From an uncultured Lachnospiraceae bacterium (GTDB lineage: Bacteria > Bacillota > Clostridia > Lachnospirales > Lachnospiraceae): a stretch of DNA of 64,000 nt. A program made the position numbers and the translations under genes. The notes under the pieces were generated by a model. That model searched no databases. It saw nothing but the letters and a program-made list of their open reading frames with translations, and was not told the origin of the DNA. Below are positions 1 through 7,570 of this stretch, one piece after another (the stretch's first letter is position 1; each line of letters begins with the position of its first letter). Location: the NCBI GenBank assembly GCA_910587155.1, contig CAJULA010000009.1, forward strand, positions 45,018 to 109,017, in the 5' to 3' direction.

Positions 1-640
1 CCACAGGTGAAGAAATTTTTATATTAGATTTAATGGTACAGATGTGGCTCAAAATGTATTTGCCACGCTTATTTGTGCTGATATATTAAACATAAATTGT
101 GCAGATTTTTGTAGTAAATTTCATGGCAAGGCTCCGGTAATACTTAATATTCAAATGAATAAAAAACCTTTTCATGAGAAAATAATTGGATTTAGAAGGA
201 CATTTTTCGAAGATAATGCTATTAGAAATGCCCAGATGATTGTTGCTAATTGGGGACGCGGAACGACAATATTTCGGATGCGGATATTATAGAATCAGAT
301 GCAGAAAAAATCCAATATTACGAGACCATATTGAAGCAAAGAGTGCAAATGTAACTATAGAACGGAATAAAAGAAAGAGCAACATTCTGTACAGGCTTAG
401 AAAAACGGGTAAAGTGAATGGAATATCATATCGAATTTGTTTTAATTCCTGCAATTTGGAACATGTACTGTATGGTGAGTTAAAGGATTATTCTGATAAA
501 GAGAAACAAATAATGTCAGATGACTTTGCAGAACGATATGACGGAAATGTAGATGAGTCTGTAGAATTTATATCTGCTTCTAATATTGCTGTGCAAGGTA
601 CATATCAGAAGACTTGGGACTACAAATACCTTGTTTCATA
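1..640 (+). pseudogene. Degraded gene of unknown function (several frameshifts)
   Basis: Protein-like sequence runs through all three forward frames. One frame from about position 3 encodes TGEEIFILDL. A second, about 29-275, encodes VAQNVFATLICADIL and continues to MIVANWGRG. A third, about 277-352, encodes SDADIIESDAEK and ends QRVQM-stop. The frame to 641 encodes GISYRICFNSCNLEHVL and ends TWDYKYLVS-stop. No single frame covers the gene, so several indels are needed and it cannot make a full protein. Its 3' end runs straight into the 45-bp repeat at 641, which suggests truncation there. I do not recognise the family. The 5' end lies outside the window, and the base composition is AT-rich like the rest of this island. 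Confidence 0.6.
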
Positions 641-685
641 ATTTTTCAAAAAGTTCGTGTTATTAACTTGACACAAGGCGGGCTT
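641..685 (+). repeat. 45-bp imperfect direct repeat, copy 1
   Basis: Begins ATTTTTCAAAAAGTTCGTG and contains ATTAACTTGAC. It matches 2720-2764 at about 39 of 45 positions by eye. Each copy marks a sharp change from AT-rich gene remnant to GC-rich sequence. It could be an element end, an attachment-site duplication or a conserved regulatory segment. On the minus strand each copy would encode a similar peptide ending in RTF-stop, so it could also be the 3' end of a lost gene. Confidence 0.6.
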
Positions 686-926
686 AAAGCCATGGAGGAA
701 CTGGCGAAGTTGGAGGCGGAGAGGGGGACGGCGGGGTATGAGTTTGCGGACAGGAAGGCTAAAAACAGCGGCGCGGAAGCAGCAGGCGGGCTCAGCAGAG
801 GAAGGCTGATGGACGGTCCGGGGGATTGCGGGCAGCAGGAAAGGTAAAGGGGAGCGCATCGCCAGCAATGGGATATACACTTTTTTGATATTAAATATTT
901 CATTGCTGCAGCTGATATCGGTGAAT
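686..926. other. GC-rich stretch without a convincing gene
   Basis: This stretch is much richer in G and C than the AT-rich DNA on either side. An open frame at 691-847 starts MEELAKLEAERG but has no good ribosome binding site, matches no family I know, and is also open in other frames. It is probably a remnant of inserted DNA. I see no RNA gene in it. Confidence 0.4.
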
Positions 927-1049
927 ATGATTGATTACAGGCAGCAGCACGGGAGCGTGAACCTGGCGGGGATTATTGCTCTGGCAATCGTGGCGACATT
1001 TGTGAGTACGGCGGTGGCGGTGGTGTATTGTAAGATGAAGGATAGGTGA
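927..1049 (+). CDS. Possible 40-residue membrane peptide
   Basis: The frame starts ATG at 927 and stops TGA at 1047. The product begins MIDYRQQHGSVN, has one hydrophobic stretch (about residues 13-34, mainly A, I, V, L) and ends with the basic tail KMKDR. This has the form of a single-pass membrane peptide. A hairpin resembling an intrinsic terminator follows immediately at 1050-1070, as would suit a real short transcript. There is only a weak purine stretch before the ATG, and I recognise no family. It may be a fragment of a larger gene. Confidence 0.3.
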   Translation: MIDYRQQHGSVNLAGIIALAIVATFVSTAVAVVYCKMKDR

Positions 1050-1070
1050 CGGAGAGCGTGAGGCTCTCCG
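1050..1070 (+). terminator. Hairpin, probable terminator
   Basis: CGGAGAGC pairs perfectly with GCTCTCCG across a five-base loop, followed by CATTTGTTTA. The U tract is imperfect. It directly follows the stop of the possible small peptide and precedes the AT-rich promoter region of the recombinase-like gene. The stretch 1071-1253 between them shows no gene. Confidence 0.5.
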
Positions 1071-1253
1071 CATTTGTTTAATGCAATTTGCGTAGATGCG
1101 TTGATATGGAAATATAGTTTAAATATTAAATGATGTAAAAATCTATATATATAGAAATGAATTGAGTTTTATCGAGAGATGGAGAGCATAAATAAAAGAT
1201 TAATTAAATAATATAACCGATAAAACAAAAAAAATATCAAATTGATTTTATAA

Positions 1254-1282
1254 TTGACATTGTAATAAAATGGGTATATAAT
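1254..1282 (+). promoter_or_regulatory. Consensus sigma-A promoter
   Basis: TTGACA at 1254-1259 and TATAAT at 1277-1282 are separated by 17 bases, a perfect housekeeping promoter. It lies about 30 bases upstream of the start of the recombinase-like gene and should drive it strongly. Confidence 0.8.
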
Positions 1283-1310
1283 TCAATGAAAATGTATGGG
1301 GAGAAACGAA

Positions 1311-2291
1311 ATGAACTACAAAGAGATTACAGAAAATTTTGTAAGAGAATATTCAGATTACAAGAGTGATATTGCTAATTTTAGTGAATATATAGAAGCA
1401 GATTGGAAAAATTCGTTGTCTGGGGATCAACTTCGAATTTTATTACAGGGTATAGATGTGGACTTTATATTAAAAAGCCTGATTTATAATGTTGAAGTGG
1501 TGAAAAGATATAAAAGTAAGACTAAGGCAAAACGCTATGCGACAGTAATTGGACAATTTTTTAATTATATAAGAAAAACAACAGATATTGTTAACCCTGA
1601 TTTATATGATGCAATTTCATATAATCGGTTACGAGAAAATTCGTATATGCAGCAAATGATGGCTTATATAGATAAGTGCGAAATGTTGGCTGGAATTGTT
1701 GAACAGGAGCCATTGACATCAACTGAGGCTGAAAAAATATTAATATGGACAAATGAGCAATTTATTGCACAGGAATGGGAGGATGCAACTAGTTTTAGAA
1801 AAGCAGTGGCAGCGATAGGAATAAAGATGATGATGCTTTATGGAATTACCTATCGTGAATTAAGGAAAATAAAATGGAATGACTACAATGAGATGTATAA
1901 TTGCATTACCGTTAATGGGTTTGAACTTCGGCTGCCATTAAAATTATCTATACAATTAAGAAATATAAAAAAATTCGTTTTCGATAAAAAAATTATAAAT
2001 GGGAAAAATTTAATATTTGCTGGTTTTCAAGGAGAAGCATGGAATGATATAACATCATCTTCGGGAATACCTGATTATATGGGGACATTGATTGGAATTA
2101 CAAGTGTGACAAGCATTGTAAAGTATGGTATAAGTCAACTTCTGAAGGCGGGATTGAGTGATTCGATTATAAAAAAGATGACGGGTGCAAGTGAAAAAAT
2201 TATACAAGGATGTTTGCTTCAGGAGGATAATGAATTGAAACAGATTATTAATGCAAAAATACTGATGGCGGACTGGTATTATGAATTTTAA
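1311..2291 (+). CDS. Tyrosine-recombinase-like protein, catalytic residues apparently lost
   Basis: The 326-residue product resembles phage integrases in layout. It has a helical N-terminal half like a core DNA-binding domain, a segment MMLYGITYRELRKIKW that lines up with integrase box I, and GISQLLKAGLSDSIIKKMTG near the C-terminus, resembling box II. By eye, the box I arginine (normally G-L-R) is replaced by threonine in GIT. The HxxR of box II appears as SIVK, and no clear nucleophilic tyrosine is seen. It may therefore bind DNA without recombining it. I chose ATG 1311 because GGGGAGA lies at good spacing before it; an ATG at 1296 lies before that site. A perfect promoter precedes it. The family assignment is an inference from motif spacing. 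Confidence 0.6.
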   Translation: MNYKEITENFVREYSDYKSDIANFSEYIEADWKNSLSGDQLRILLQGIDVDFILKSLIYNVEVVKRYKSKTKAKRYATVIGQFFNYIRKTTDIVNPDLYDAISYNRLRENSYMQQMMAYIDKCEMLAGIVEQEPLTSTEAEKILIWTNEQFIAQEWEDATSFRKAVAAIGIKMMMLYGITYRELRKIKWNDYNEMYNCITVNGFELRLPLKLSIQLRNIKKFVFDKKIINGKNLIFAGFQGEAWNDITSSSGIPDYMGTLIGITSVTSIVKYGISQLLKAGLSDSIIKKMTGASEKIIQGCLLQEDNELKQIINAKILMADWYYEF

Positions 2292-2333
2292 AATTTCGGC
2301 TTTCGTTAATATGAAGTAATTTAGGAGAGGTAG

Positions 2334-2660
2334 ATGAAAGATTTTTCTTTTTGGGAAGAGTATGAAGGTACGCCGGAGGGGAGTGGTCGCAGCGAAAAGA
2401 TATGGCTGCTGCTTAAAGGCTATAGAGATTACAAGAGGGGATGAAGTTTATTTAAAAAGAGATTCAGAAAACAAATATGATATAAATGCAGTGCAAGTGT
2501 TGGATTGTTCGAAAAAAATATTGGGTTATATCCCACGATATTATAGTAATAGTGTGGCTGAGCTGCTCGAAACGAAGGAAAAATTTTGTGCCAAGTATAT
2601 AATGTTGATAAAAGTCAGAATTGCAATGAATGCATCAGGGTAATAATGGAAATCACAAAT
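2334..2660 (+). pseudogene. Broken HIRAN-domain gene with HipA-like N-terminus
   Basis: ATG 2334 has an excellent ribosome binding site (AGGAGAGG). It opens a frame beginning MKDFSFWEEYEGTPEG, followed by GRSEKIWL, which resembles the start of HipA/CtkA-like kinases. That frame stops near 2442. A different frame continues with a HIRAN-like core, including LKAIEITRGDEVYL, then DINAVQV and ILGYIPRYYS. A further shift near 2590 would restore a natural-looking ending, YNVDKSQNCNECI. HIRAN domains bind DNA ends and occur with helicases and toxins. At least two frameshifts, and perhaps a fusion of two genes, are needed to explain this, so no full-length product is expected. Confidence 0.55.
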
Positions 2661-2719
2661 TAGTATATTAGTAATTGCGATAAGTTAATAGATGATTTTT
2701 ATAAAGTAAATGTCCCTTG

Positions 2720-2764
2720 ATTTTTCAAAAAGTTCGTGCCATTAACTTGACGAAATGGGGGCTT
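2720..2764 (+). repeat. 45-bp imperfect direct repeat, copy 2
   Basis: Second copy of the repeat at 641-685, again starting ATTTTTCAAAAAGTTCGTG and containing ATTAACTTGAC. It sits between the broken HIRAN gene and the RecQ-like helicase, and again introduces a short GC-rich stretch. The two copies bracket the recombinase-like and HIRAN genes. Confidence 0.6.
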
Positions 2765-2843
2765 TGGGCGACGAGCGATTTAGAGGAGCCTGAGCGGCAA
2801 CGCGGGAATGAGGGAATATTTGGATACAAAGGAGGAACTATTT

Positions 2844-4910
2844 TTGGATAAATTGCTTTCCTATTTAAAAACATATTATGGAAAGGATGCCCGATATAGA
2901 GTCGGACAGGAGGAAGCGATTCGGGATGTACTGCAGGGAAAAAGAACTTTGGTTTTGCAGAAAACAGGATGGGGAAAAAGCCTTGTCTATTTTATGGCAA
3001 CAAGATTGATTCGGGAGAGTACAGGGGGACTTGCGTTTATTATCAGTCCGCTTTTGGCTTTGATGAACAATCAAATTGAATCTGCAGCAAAGCTTGATTT
3101 ACAAGTCAGGACAATTAATTCTGAAAACAGTGATGAATGGAATCATATTTTTGAAGAAATTCAAGATGGCTGTGTTGATGCCTTGATTATTTCACCGGAG
3201 AGACTGGCAAATGAGGAGTTTAAAGAAGTGCTTACAAAAAGACTTTCTGCGCAGGTTGGTCTGTTTGTGGTGGATGAGGCGCATTGCATTTCGGATTGGG
3301 GGCATGATTTTAGACCTGATTACAGGCGGATTGTTGATATTGTCAGGCTTTTACCGCCCAATATTCCTGTGCTTGCAACGACAGCGACGGCAAATAACAG
3401 GGTTGTGGATGATATAAAGACGCAGTTAGGCGGCAATTTAGCGGTAAACCGCGGCAGTCTTATGCGGGACTCCTTATCGATACAAGTGATTGAATTGGCT
3501 TCAAGGGAAGAACGGCTGGCGTGGCTGTCCGAGAATATCATGACAATTCCCGGAACAGGAATTGTTTATTGTTTAACAATAAGGGACTGTGAGCTGGTTT
3601 ATCGTTGGCTGAAAACCAAAGGAATATTGTGTGAATGTTACTATTCTAAGGTTGAGACAGAGAAAAAGGGCATCATTGTAGATCGATTTATGAAGAACGA
3701 GATTAAGGTATTGATTGCAACAGTTGCTTTTGGAATGGGATTTGACAAACCCGATATTGCATTTGTAATACATTTTCAAAAACCGGGAAATATTGTAGCG
3801 TATTATCAGCAGATTGGCCGTGCGGGGCGAAGTATTGAACAGGCATATGCGATTTTATTTTGTGGAAGTGAGGATGATGAGATTAACACCTATTTTATTG
3901 AATCGGCATTTCCGACAGAACAGACAATGAATGCTGTAATTGATGCTGTGACCGAGCATCCGGGGATTGGATTGAGGGCATTTGAACAATATGTGGACAT
4001 GCGTCAGGGAAACATAAAGCAGTGTGTTAAGTATTTGACAGTAAACGGGGATATTTATGCAGAGAATAAGAAGTATTATAAGACGCCCCGCAAATGGGAA
4101 CCAGATTTGGAGAAGAGCAGGGAGATAACTCGTATTAGGAAGCAGGAACTACAACAGATGAATGTGTTTGCCCACATTTCAAGCTGCTATATGAAGTATA
4201 TTGCTGATACATTGGATGACACGAGTGCAGTGGAATGTGGTCATTGTGCAAATTGTCTGAAAAAAGAAATCTTTCCCAAAACAGTTTCCGTGGAGGAAAT
4301 AGCAGATGCGCAGAAATTTGTCAGAGAAGGATTTCATATTATTGAACCGAGAAAAATGTGGCCAAGCGGCGTTACAATATACGGGAAAAATAAAATATTA
4401 CCGGAAATTCAGTGTGAAACAGGGCGTGTGCTGTCTGATTACGGTGATGCGGGCTGGGGAAAGCTCGTGAAAGAGTGTAAATACGAAAAGGGATATTTTG
4501 AGGAACAGTTGGTAGAGGCTTCGGCAAAGCTGCTTAGGGATTATGTTTCCTTGAATGATATTCAATGGATTACAAACGTATCATCTTTGAAAAGACCGGA
4601 GCTGGTGAGAACTTTTGCGCGTCAGCTTGCAGCACATTTGGGAATGGAATATCGGGATGCCCTTGAAAAAAGAGTGCATAAAAAAGATCAAAAAGAATTA
4701 AAATCCGCTTATCTGCAGTATCAGAATGTGAATGATTCCTTTGAAGTGAGGGAGTCGGAAGTGTTGTCGGCAAATGTCCTATTAGTAGACGATATGGTCG
4801 ATTCCAGATGGACTTTTACAGTCTGCGGTTATAAGCTCAGGGAAAAGGGAAGCGGAAAGGTTTTTCCCTTTGCACTGGCCAATACGGCGGGAAGAAATGG
4901 AGACGATTAA
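2844..4910 (+). CDS. RecQ-family helicase fused to ComF-like phosphoribosyltransferase domain
   Basis: Likely an ATP-dependent 3'-5' DNA helicase of 688 residues. Visible motifs are Walker A TGWGKS (about residues 41-46), DEAH in VVDEAHCISDWGHDFRPDY (about 144), helicase C motif QQIGRAGR, and the RecQ zinc cluster around ECGHCANC. After the helicase comes a region like ComF: RPELVRTFARQLAAHLG, then a PRPP-loop-like VLLVDDMVDSRWTFT near residue 645. The loop is unusual because the common TG is replaced by SRW. TTG 2844 is preferred because AGGAGG lies eight bases upstream; ATG 2808 is in frame but has no binding site. The DprA-like gene begins two bases after the stop, so the two are almost certainly cotranscribed. 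A role in foreign DNA processing or phage defence is inferred. Confidence 0.85.
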   Translation: MDKLLSYLKTYYGKDARYRVGQEEAIRDVLQGKRTLVLQKTGWGKSLVYFMATRLIRESTGGLAFIISPLLALMNNQIESAAKLDLQVRTINSENSDEWNHIFEEIQDGCVDALIISPERLANEEFKEVLTKRLSAQVGLFVVDEAHCISDWGHDFRPDYRRIVDIVRLLPPNIPVLATTATANNRVVDDIKTQLGGNLAVNRGSLMRDSLSIQVIELASREERLAWLSENIMTIPGTGIVYCLTIRDCELVYRWLKTKGILCECYYSKVETEKKGIIVDRFMKNEIKVLIATVAFGMGFDKPDIAFVIHFQKPGNIVAYYQQIGRAGRSIEQAYAILFCGSEDDEINTYFIESAFPTEQTMNAVIDAVTEHPGIGLRAFEQYVDMRQGNIKQCVKYLTVNGDIYAENKKYYKTPRKWEPDLEKSREITRIRKQELQQMNVFAHISSCYMKYIADTLDDTSAVECGHCANCLKKEIFPKTVSVEEIADAQKFVREGFHIIEPRKMWPSGVTIYGKNKILPEIQCETGRVLSDYGDAGWGKLVKECKYEKGYFEEQLVEASAKLLRDYVSLNDIQWITNVSSLKRPELVRTFARQLAAHLGMEYRDALEKRVHKKDQKELKSAYLQYQNVNDSFEVRESEVLSANVLLVDDMVDSRWTFTVCGYKLREKGSGKVFPFALANTAGRNGDD

Positions 4911-4912
4911 GT

Positions 4913-6070
4913 ATGGTATATTCAGAAAATGCAATGTCTGCAATTTTATTGTGTTCTTATCTTGGCATCAAAAGCGATGATTTTGGAAAGCCGCTTTCAC
5001 TGGGGGAATGGAACATTCTGTTGGAAAAGCTGGCGGAAGTGAAGGAGGAGCCGGGAGCTGTTTTGCAAAACGACAGTAGCTGGGCTGAAAAGGTGAATTG
5101 TCCCAAGGAATTGATTGGGAGAATCAGAGGGCTTATTTTGCGCGGGGGCAATGTTGCGCTTGAACTGGATGATTTGGGCAGAAAAGGGATATTTGTGGTC
5201 ACACAGTTTGACGAGAACTATCCGATTCTTTTAAAGCGGAAGCTAAAAGAGAAAATGCCGCCGATATTATATTATGCAGGTAATATCGATTTGGCAAAAA
5301 AAATTGGAATTGCAGTGGCAGGCTCTAGAAATGTGGATGAAGATGGGATGGCGTTTACAAGAAGATTAGTGGAAAAAGCCTCGAAGGAAAAGCTGGTGAT
5401 TTATTCAGGGGGAGCAAAAGGTGTTGACGCAGTGGCGGAGGAAACGGCGATTAAATTGGGCAGCGCTGTTGTTTCGTTTATAGCGGATTCTCTGCTTTCC
5501 AAGATTAAAAAAAAGCATGTAACGGCTGATATTATTTCGGGAAATCTGCTGCTGTTCTCGGATGTGAAGCCGGATGCAGGATTTTCGGCGGCAAGGGCCA
5601 TGAATCGGAATAAGTACATTTATGCGTCCTCATATGGTGCATTTGTAGTTTCGGCAGATTATAATAAAGGAGGTACATGGAACGGGGCAATAGAATCATT
5701 GCACAATGGATTTGCGAAAACATTGGTATGGGACAATCAGAACTATGTCGGAAATCAGAAACTGATTGAGAAGGGCTGCGTACCCTTTGATATTACAGAG
5801 GAAAGTATTTATTTGGCAATTACAAAAAAAGAAGAGACTTACAAGCAGTTGGACTTATTTCATGCAGATACTGTCCAAAACGGGACAGAGGAGAAAGATG
5901 TCTATGATGTTATAAAAGAATTTATTGTTGCGCATTTGGAGAATGGGATGCGTGTTGAGGATGCTTCGAAGAAACTGAATGTCGTGGAGAGACAAATGGA
6001 AATTTGGCTGAAACGCTTGTGTGAGGATAAGCTTATAAGACTTGATAAAGGGATGTATCGAAAGGTTTGA
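4913..6070 (+). CDS. DprA-like single-strand DNA-processing protein
   Basis: The 385-residue product has the DprA Rossmann-like core: PPILYYAG, VAGSRNV (GSR at 137-139), YSGGAKGVDAVAEE (SGGAKGVD at 165-172), and the later block FSAARAMNRNKYIYASSYGAF followed by KGGTW. The C-terminal 70 residues look like a winged helix (EDASKKLNVVERQMEIWLKR). Canonical DprA binds single-stranded DNA and loads RecA during transformation. This copy sits beside a RecQ-ComF fusion instead of the usual topA/smf setting, so it is more likely a specialised paralogue than the housekeeping gene. It follows the helicase gene by two bases. The codon composition is AT-rich like that gene. Confidence 0.85.
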   Translation: MVYSENAMSAILLCSYLGIKSDDFGKPLSLGEWNILLEKLAEVKEEPGAVLQNDSSWAEKVNCPKELIGRIRGLILRGGNVALELDDLGRKGIFVVTQFDENYPILLKRKLKEKMPPILYYAGNIDLAKKIGIAVAGSRNVDEDGMAFTRRLVEKASKEKLVIYSGGAKGVDAVAEETAIKLGSAVVSFIADSLLSKIKKKHVTADIISGNLLLFSDVKPDAGFSAARAMNRNKYIYASSYGAFVVSADYNKGGTWNGAIESLHNGFAKTLVWDNQNYVGNQKLIEKGCVPFDITEESIYLAITKKEETYKQLDLFHADTVQNGTEEKDVYDVIKEFIVAHLENGMRVEDASKKLNVVERQMEIWLKRLCEDKLIRLDKGMYRKV

Positions 6071-6165
6071 TGTTATCCGAAACTCTGAAATGAAGAGATT
6101 CTGCTTTTATATATGGATTTATTGATTGTTCTGCAATTTAATAAAAGGTAATAATAAATGTATTG

Positions 6166-6225
6166 TTTCTAAACGCCCATGCAATCAGATTTGCACCACC
6201 ATAAACAAAAGTGGGCGTTTAGAAA
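6166..6225. repeat. Perfect 14-bp inverted repeat in a structured intergenic stretch
   Basis: TTTCTAAACGCCCA at 6166-6179 pairs exactly with TGGGCGTTTAGAAA at 6212-6225, and the loop itself contains TGCAA/TTGCA. Further hairpins follow up to about 6320, for example ATGCAGC/GCTGCAT near 6240 and GTAAA/TTTAC near 6296-6315. There is no T-run typical of a terminator. It could be an untranslated structured RNA, an element end or a regulatory site. The rest of 6071-6323 holds no gene. Confidence 0.55.
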
Positions 6226-6323
6226 GGATATGCACACATGCAGCAAGCTGCATGGCGCGTGTACGGACAGTGCAGCGAGTGCGCAGTCCTGAGTAAAGGT
6301 TGGGACTTTTACAGTAAGTCCAT

Positions 6324-6668
6324 ATGCAAAGTTCTTCCAGTCTGATATATAACAATGAGATTTCTTTGAGCAGTGTGATTGCGCTGGCATATTATAGTGC
6401 ATGCAGAGATTATACTCTTGTAAGAGAATTGCCGACAGGAAATGGATTTGCGGATATGGTTTTCCTTCCTAAACGTACATCTTTAAATCCGGCATTGGTT
6501 GTGGAACTAAAATGGGATAAAACCGCAGAAGGAGCAATCAGTCAGATTAAAAGTAAAGGATATGCAGCAGCCCTTAAAGAGTGTAAAGGAAATATTCTGC
6601 TTGTTGGAATCAACTATGAGAAGAAAAGCAGAAAACATGAATGTAGGATAGAAAAATTTGAAATGTAA
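6324..6668 (+). pseudogene. C-terminal fragment of AAA-ATPase/PD-(D/E)XK nuclease protein
   Basis: The 114 residues match the C-terminal nuclease part of the large AAA-ATPase-like/PD-(D/E)XK family common in gut anaerobes. Landmarks are EISLSSVIALAYYSACRDY, RELPTGNGFADMVFLP, ALVVELKWDKTAEGAISQI and GNILLVGINY. The D-(x)n-ExK signature (ADMVF...VVELKW) is present. Full members are normally several hundred residues longer, with an ATPase domain first. That part is missing and the ATG at 6324 has no ribosome binding site. It is therefore best read as a truncated remnant of a mobile-element-associated gene. Confidence 0.7.
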
Positions 6669-6703
6669 TTTTGCGTTATCAAAGGTACAGGAGGGAGCGG
6701 GAA

Positions 6704-7420
6704 ATGGCAAAACGTACAAAAGGAAAATGCAAATATTGTGGAAAGGAATATACATTCAGTTATATGAACAAACATTTGTCGGTTTGTGAAGAACGTCAGA
6801 AAAAATGGGGAGGAGAGACTGACGGTAAGAAATGTGGATATTTTGAACTGGCTATTTGTCCGAAATACGATAGAGATTACTGGTTGTATGTGGAGATGGA
6901 AGAGTCGTCGACATTGAAGGATTTGGATCAGTTTTTGCGGGACATATGGGTGGAATGCTGTGGGCACTTAAGTGCATTTAAAATAGGCGGTATCAGCTAC
7001 GATGTTGCGCCGCAGAACGATTTTTTCTGGGGTAAGCCTGCAAGAAACATGAATTACAAATTGAAATCCGTATTGGAAAAAGGAATGACTTTCGGTTATG
7101 AATACGATTTTGGTTCTACTACAGAACTTATGATAACGGTTGTAAATGATAGGATTGGGAATGACGGGAAAGAGAAATTGATTATCTTGTCCAGAAATAA
7201 TCCAATTGAAATTTTGTGTGATGCATGCGGGAAGAAATCGGCGGCATACATATGTGCGGAGTGCCTTTATGAGGGAGACGGATGGCTGTGTGAGGACTGT
7301 GCCAAGACGCATGAGTGCGGAGAAGAAATACTTTTACCGGTTTGCAACTCACCGAGGATGGGAGTCTGCGGCTATTGTGGAAGCGATATTTATCCGGATC
7401 AGTTTGTTTCAGATAAGTAA
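6704..7420 (+). CDS. Zinc-finger protein with plasmid pRiA4b ORF-3-like domain
   Basis: A 238-residue soluble protein. It opens with a zinc-finger-like C-x2-C (CKYCGKEYTFSYMNKHLSVC). The central region (YWLYVEMEESSTLKDLDQFLRDIW, then FGYEYDFGSTTELMITV) resembles the pRiA4b ORF-3-like domain, a family of unknown function often found near mobile DNA. The C-terminus has more paired cysteines (CDACGKKSAAYICAECLYE, CEDCAKTHEC, CGYCGSD), probably two further zinc sites. ATG 6704 is chosen because GGAGGGAG lies just upstream. It ends the AT-rich island. No biochemical function can be assigned. Confidence 0.7.
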   Translation: MAKRTKGKCKYCGKEYTFSYMNKHLSVCEERQKKWGGETDGKKCGYFELAICPKYDRDYWLYVEMEESSTLKDLDQFLRDIWVECCGHLSAFKIGGISYDVAPQNDFFWGKPARNMNYKLKSVLEKGMTFGYEYDFGSTTELMITVVNDRIGNDGKEKLIILSRNNPIEILCDACGKKSAAYICAECLYEGDGWLCEDCAKTHECGEEILLPVCNSPRMGVCGYCGSDIYPDQFVSDK

Positions 7421-7570
7421 AAAGTTATTTTTCCTGCAGACTGTAAAAATATACCTGTCATGCGGAAAATCCCGCTGCGGCAGGTGGTTTTCGCTGATTT
7501 TTGCCTGCAACAGGGCAGCTTGTCTGAACTGTTGCAGATTTTCGTGTATAATTTTGTAAGAAAAACCAGT

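Noticed and set aside
614..847. 77-codon frame over the first 45-bp repeat
   Set aside because: No binding site and it runs through repeat sequence and GC-rich remnant; no family match.
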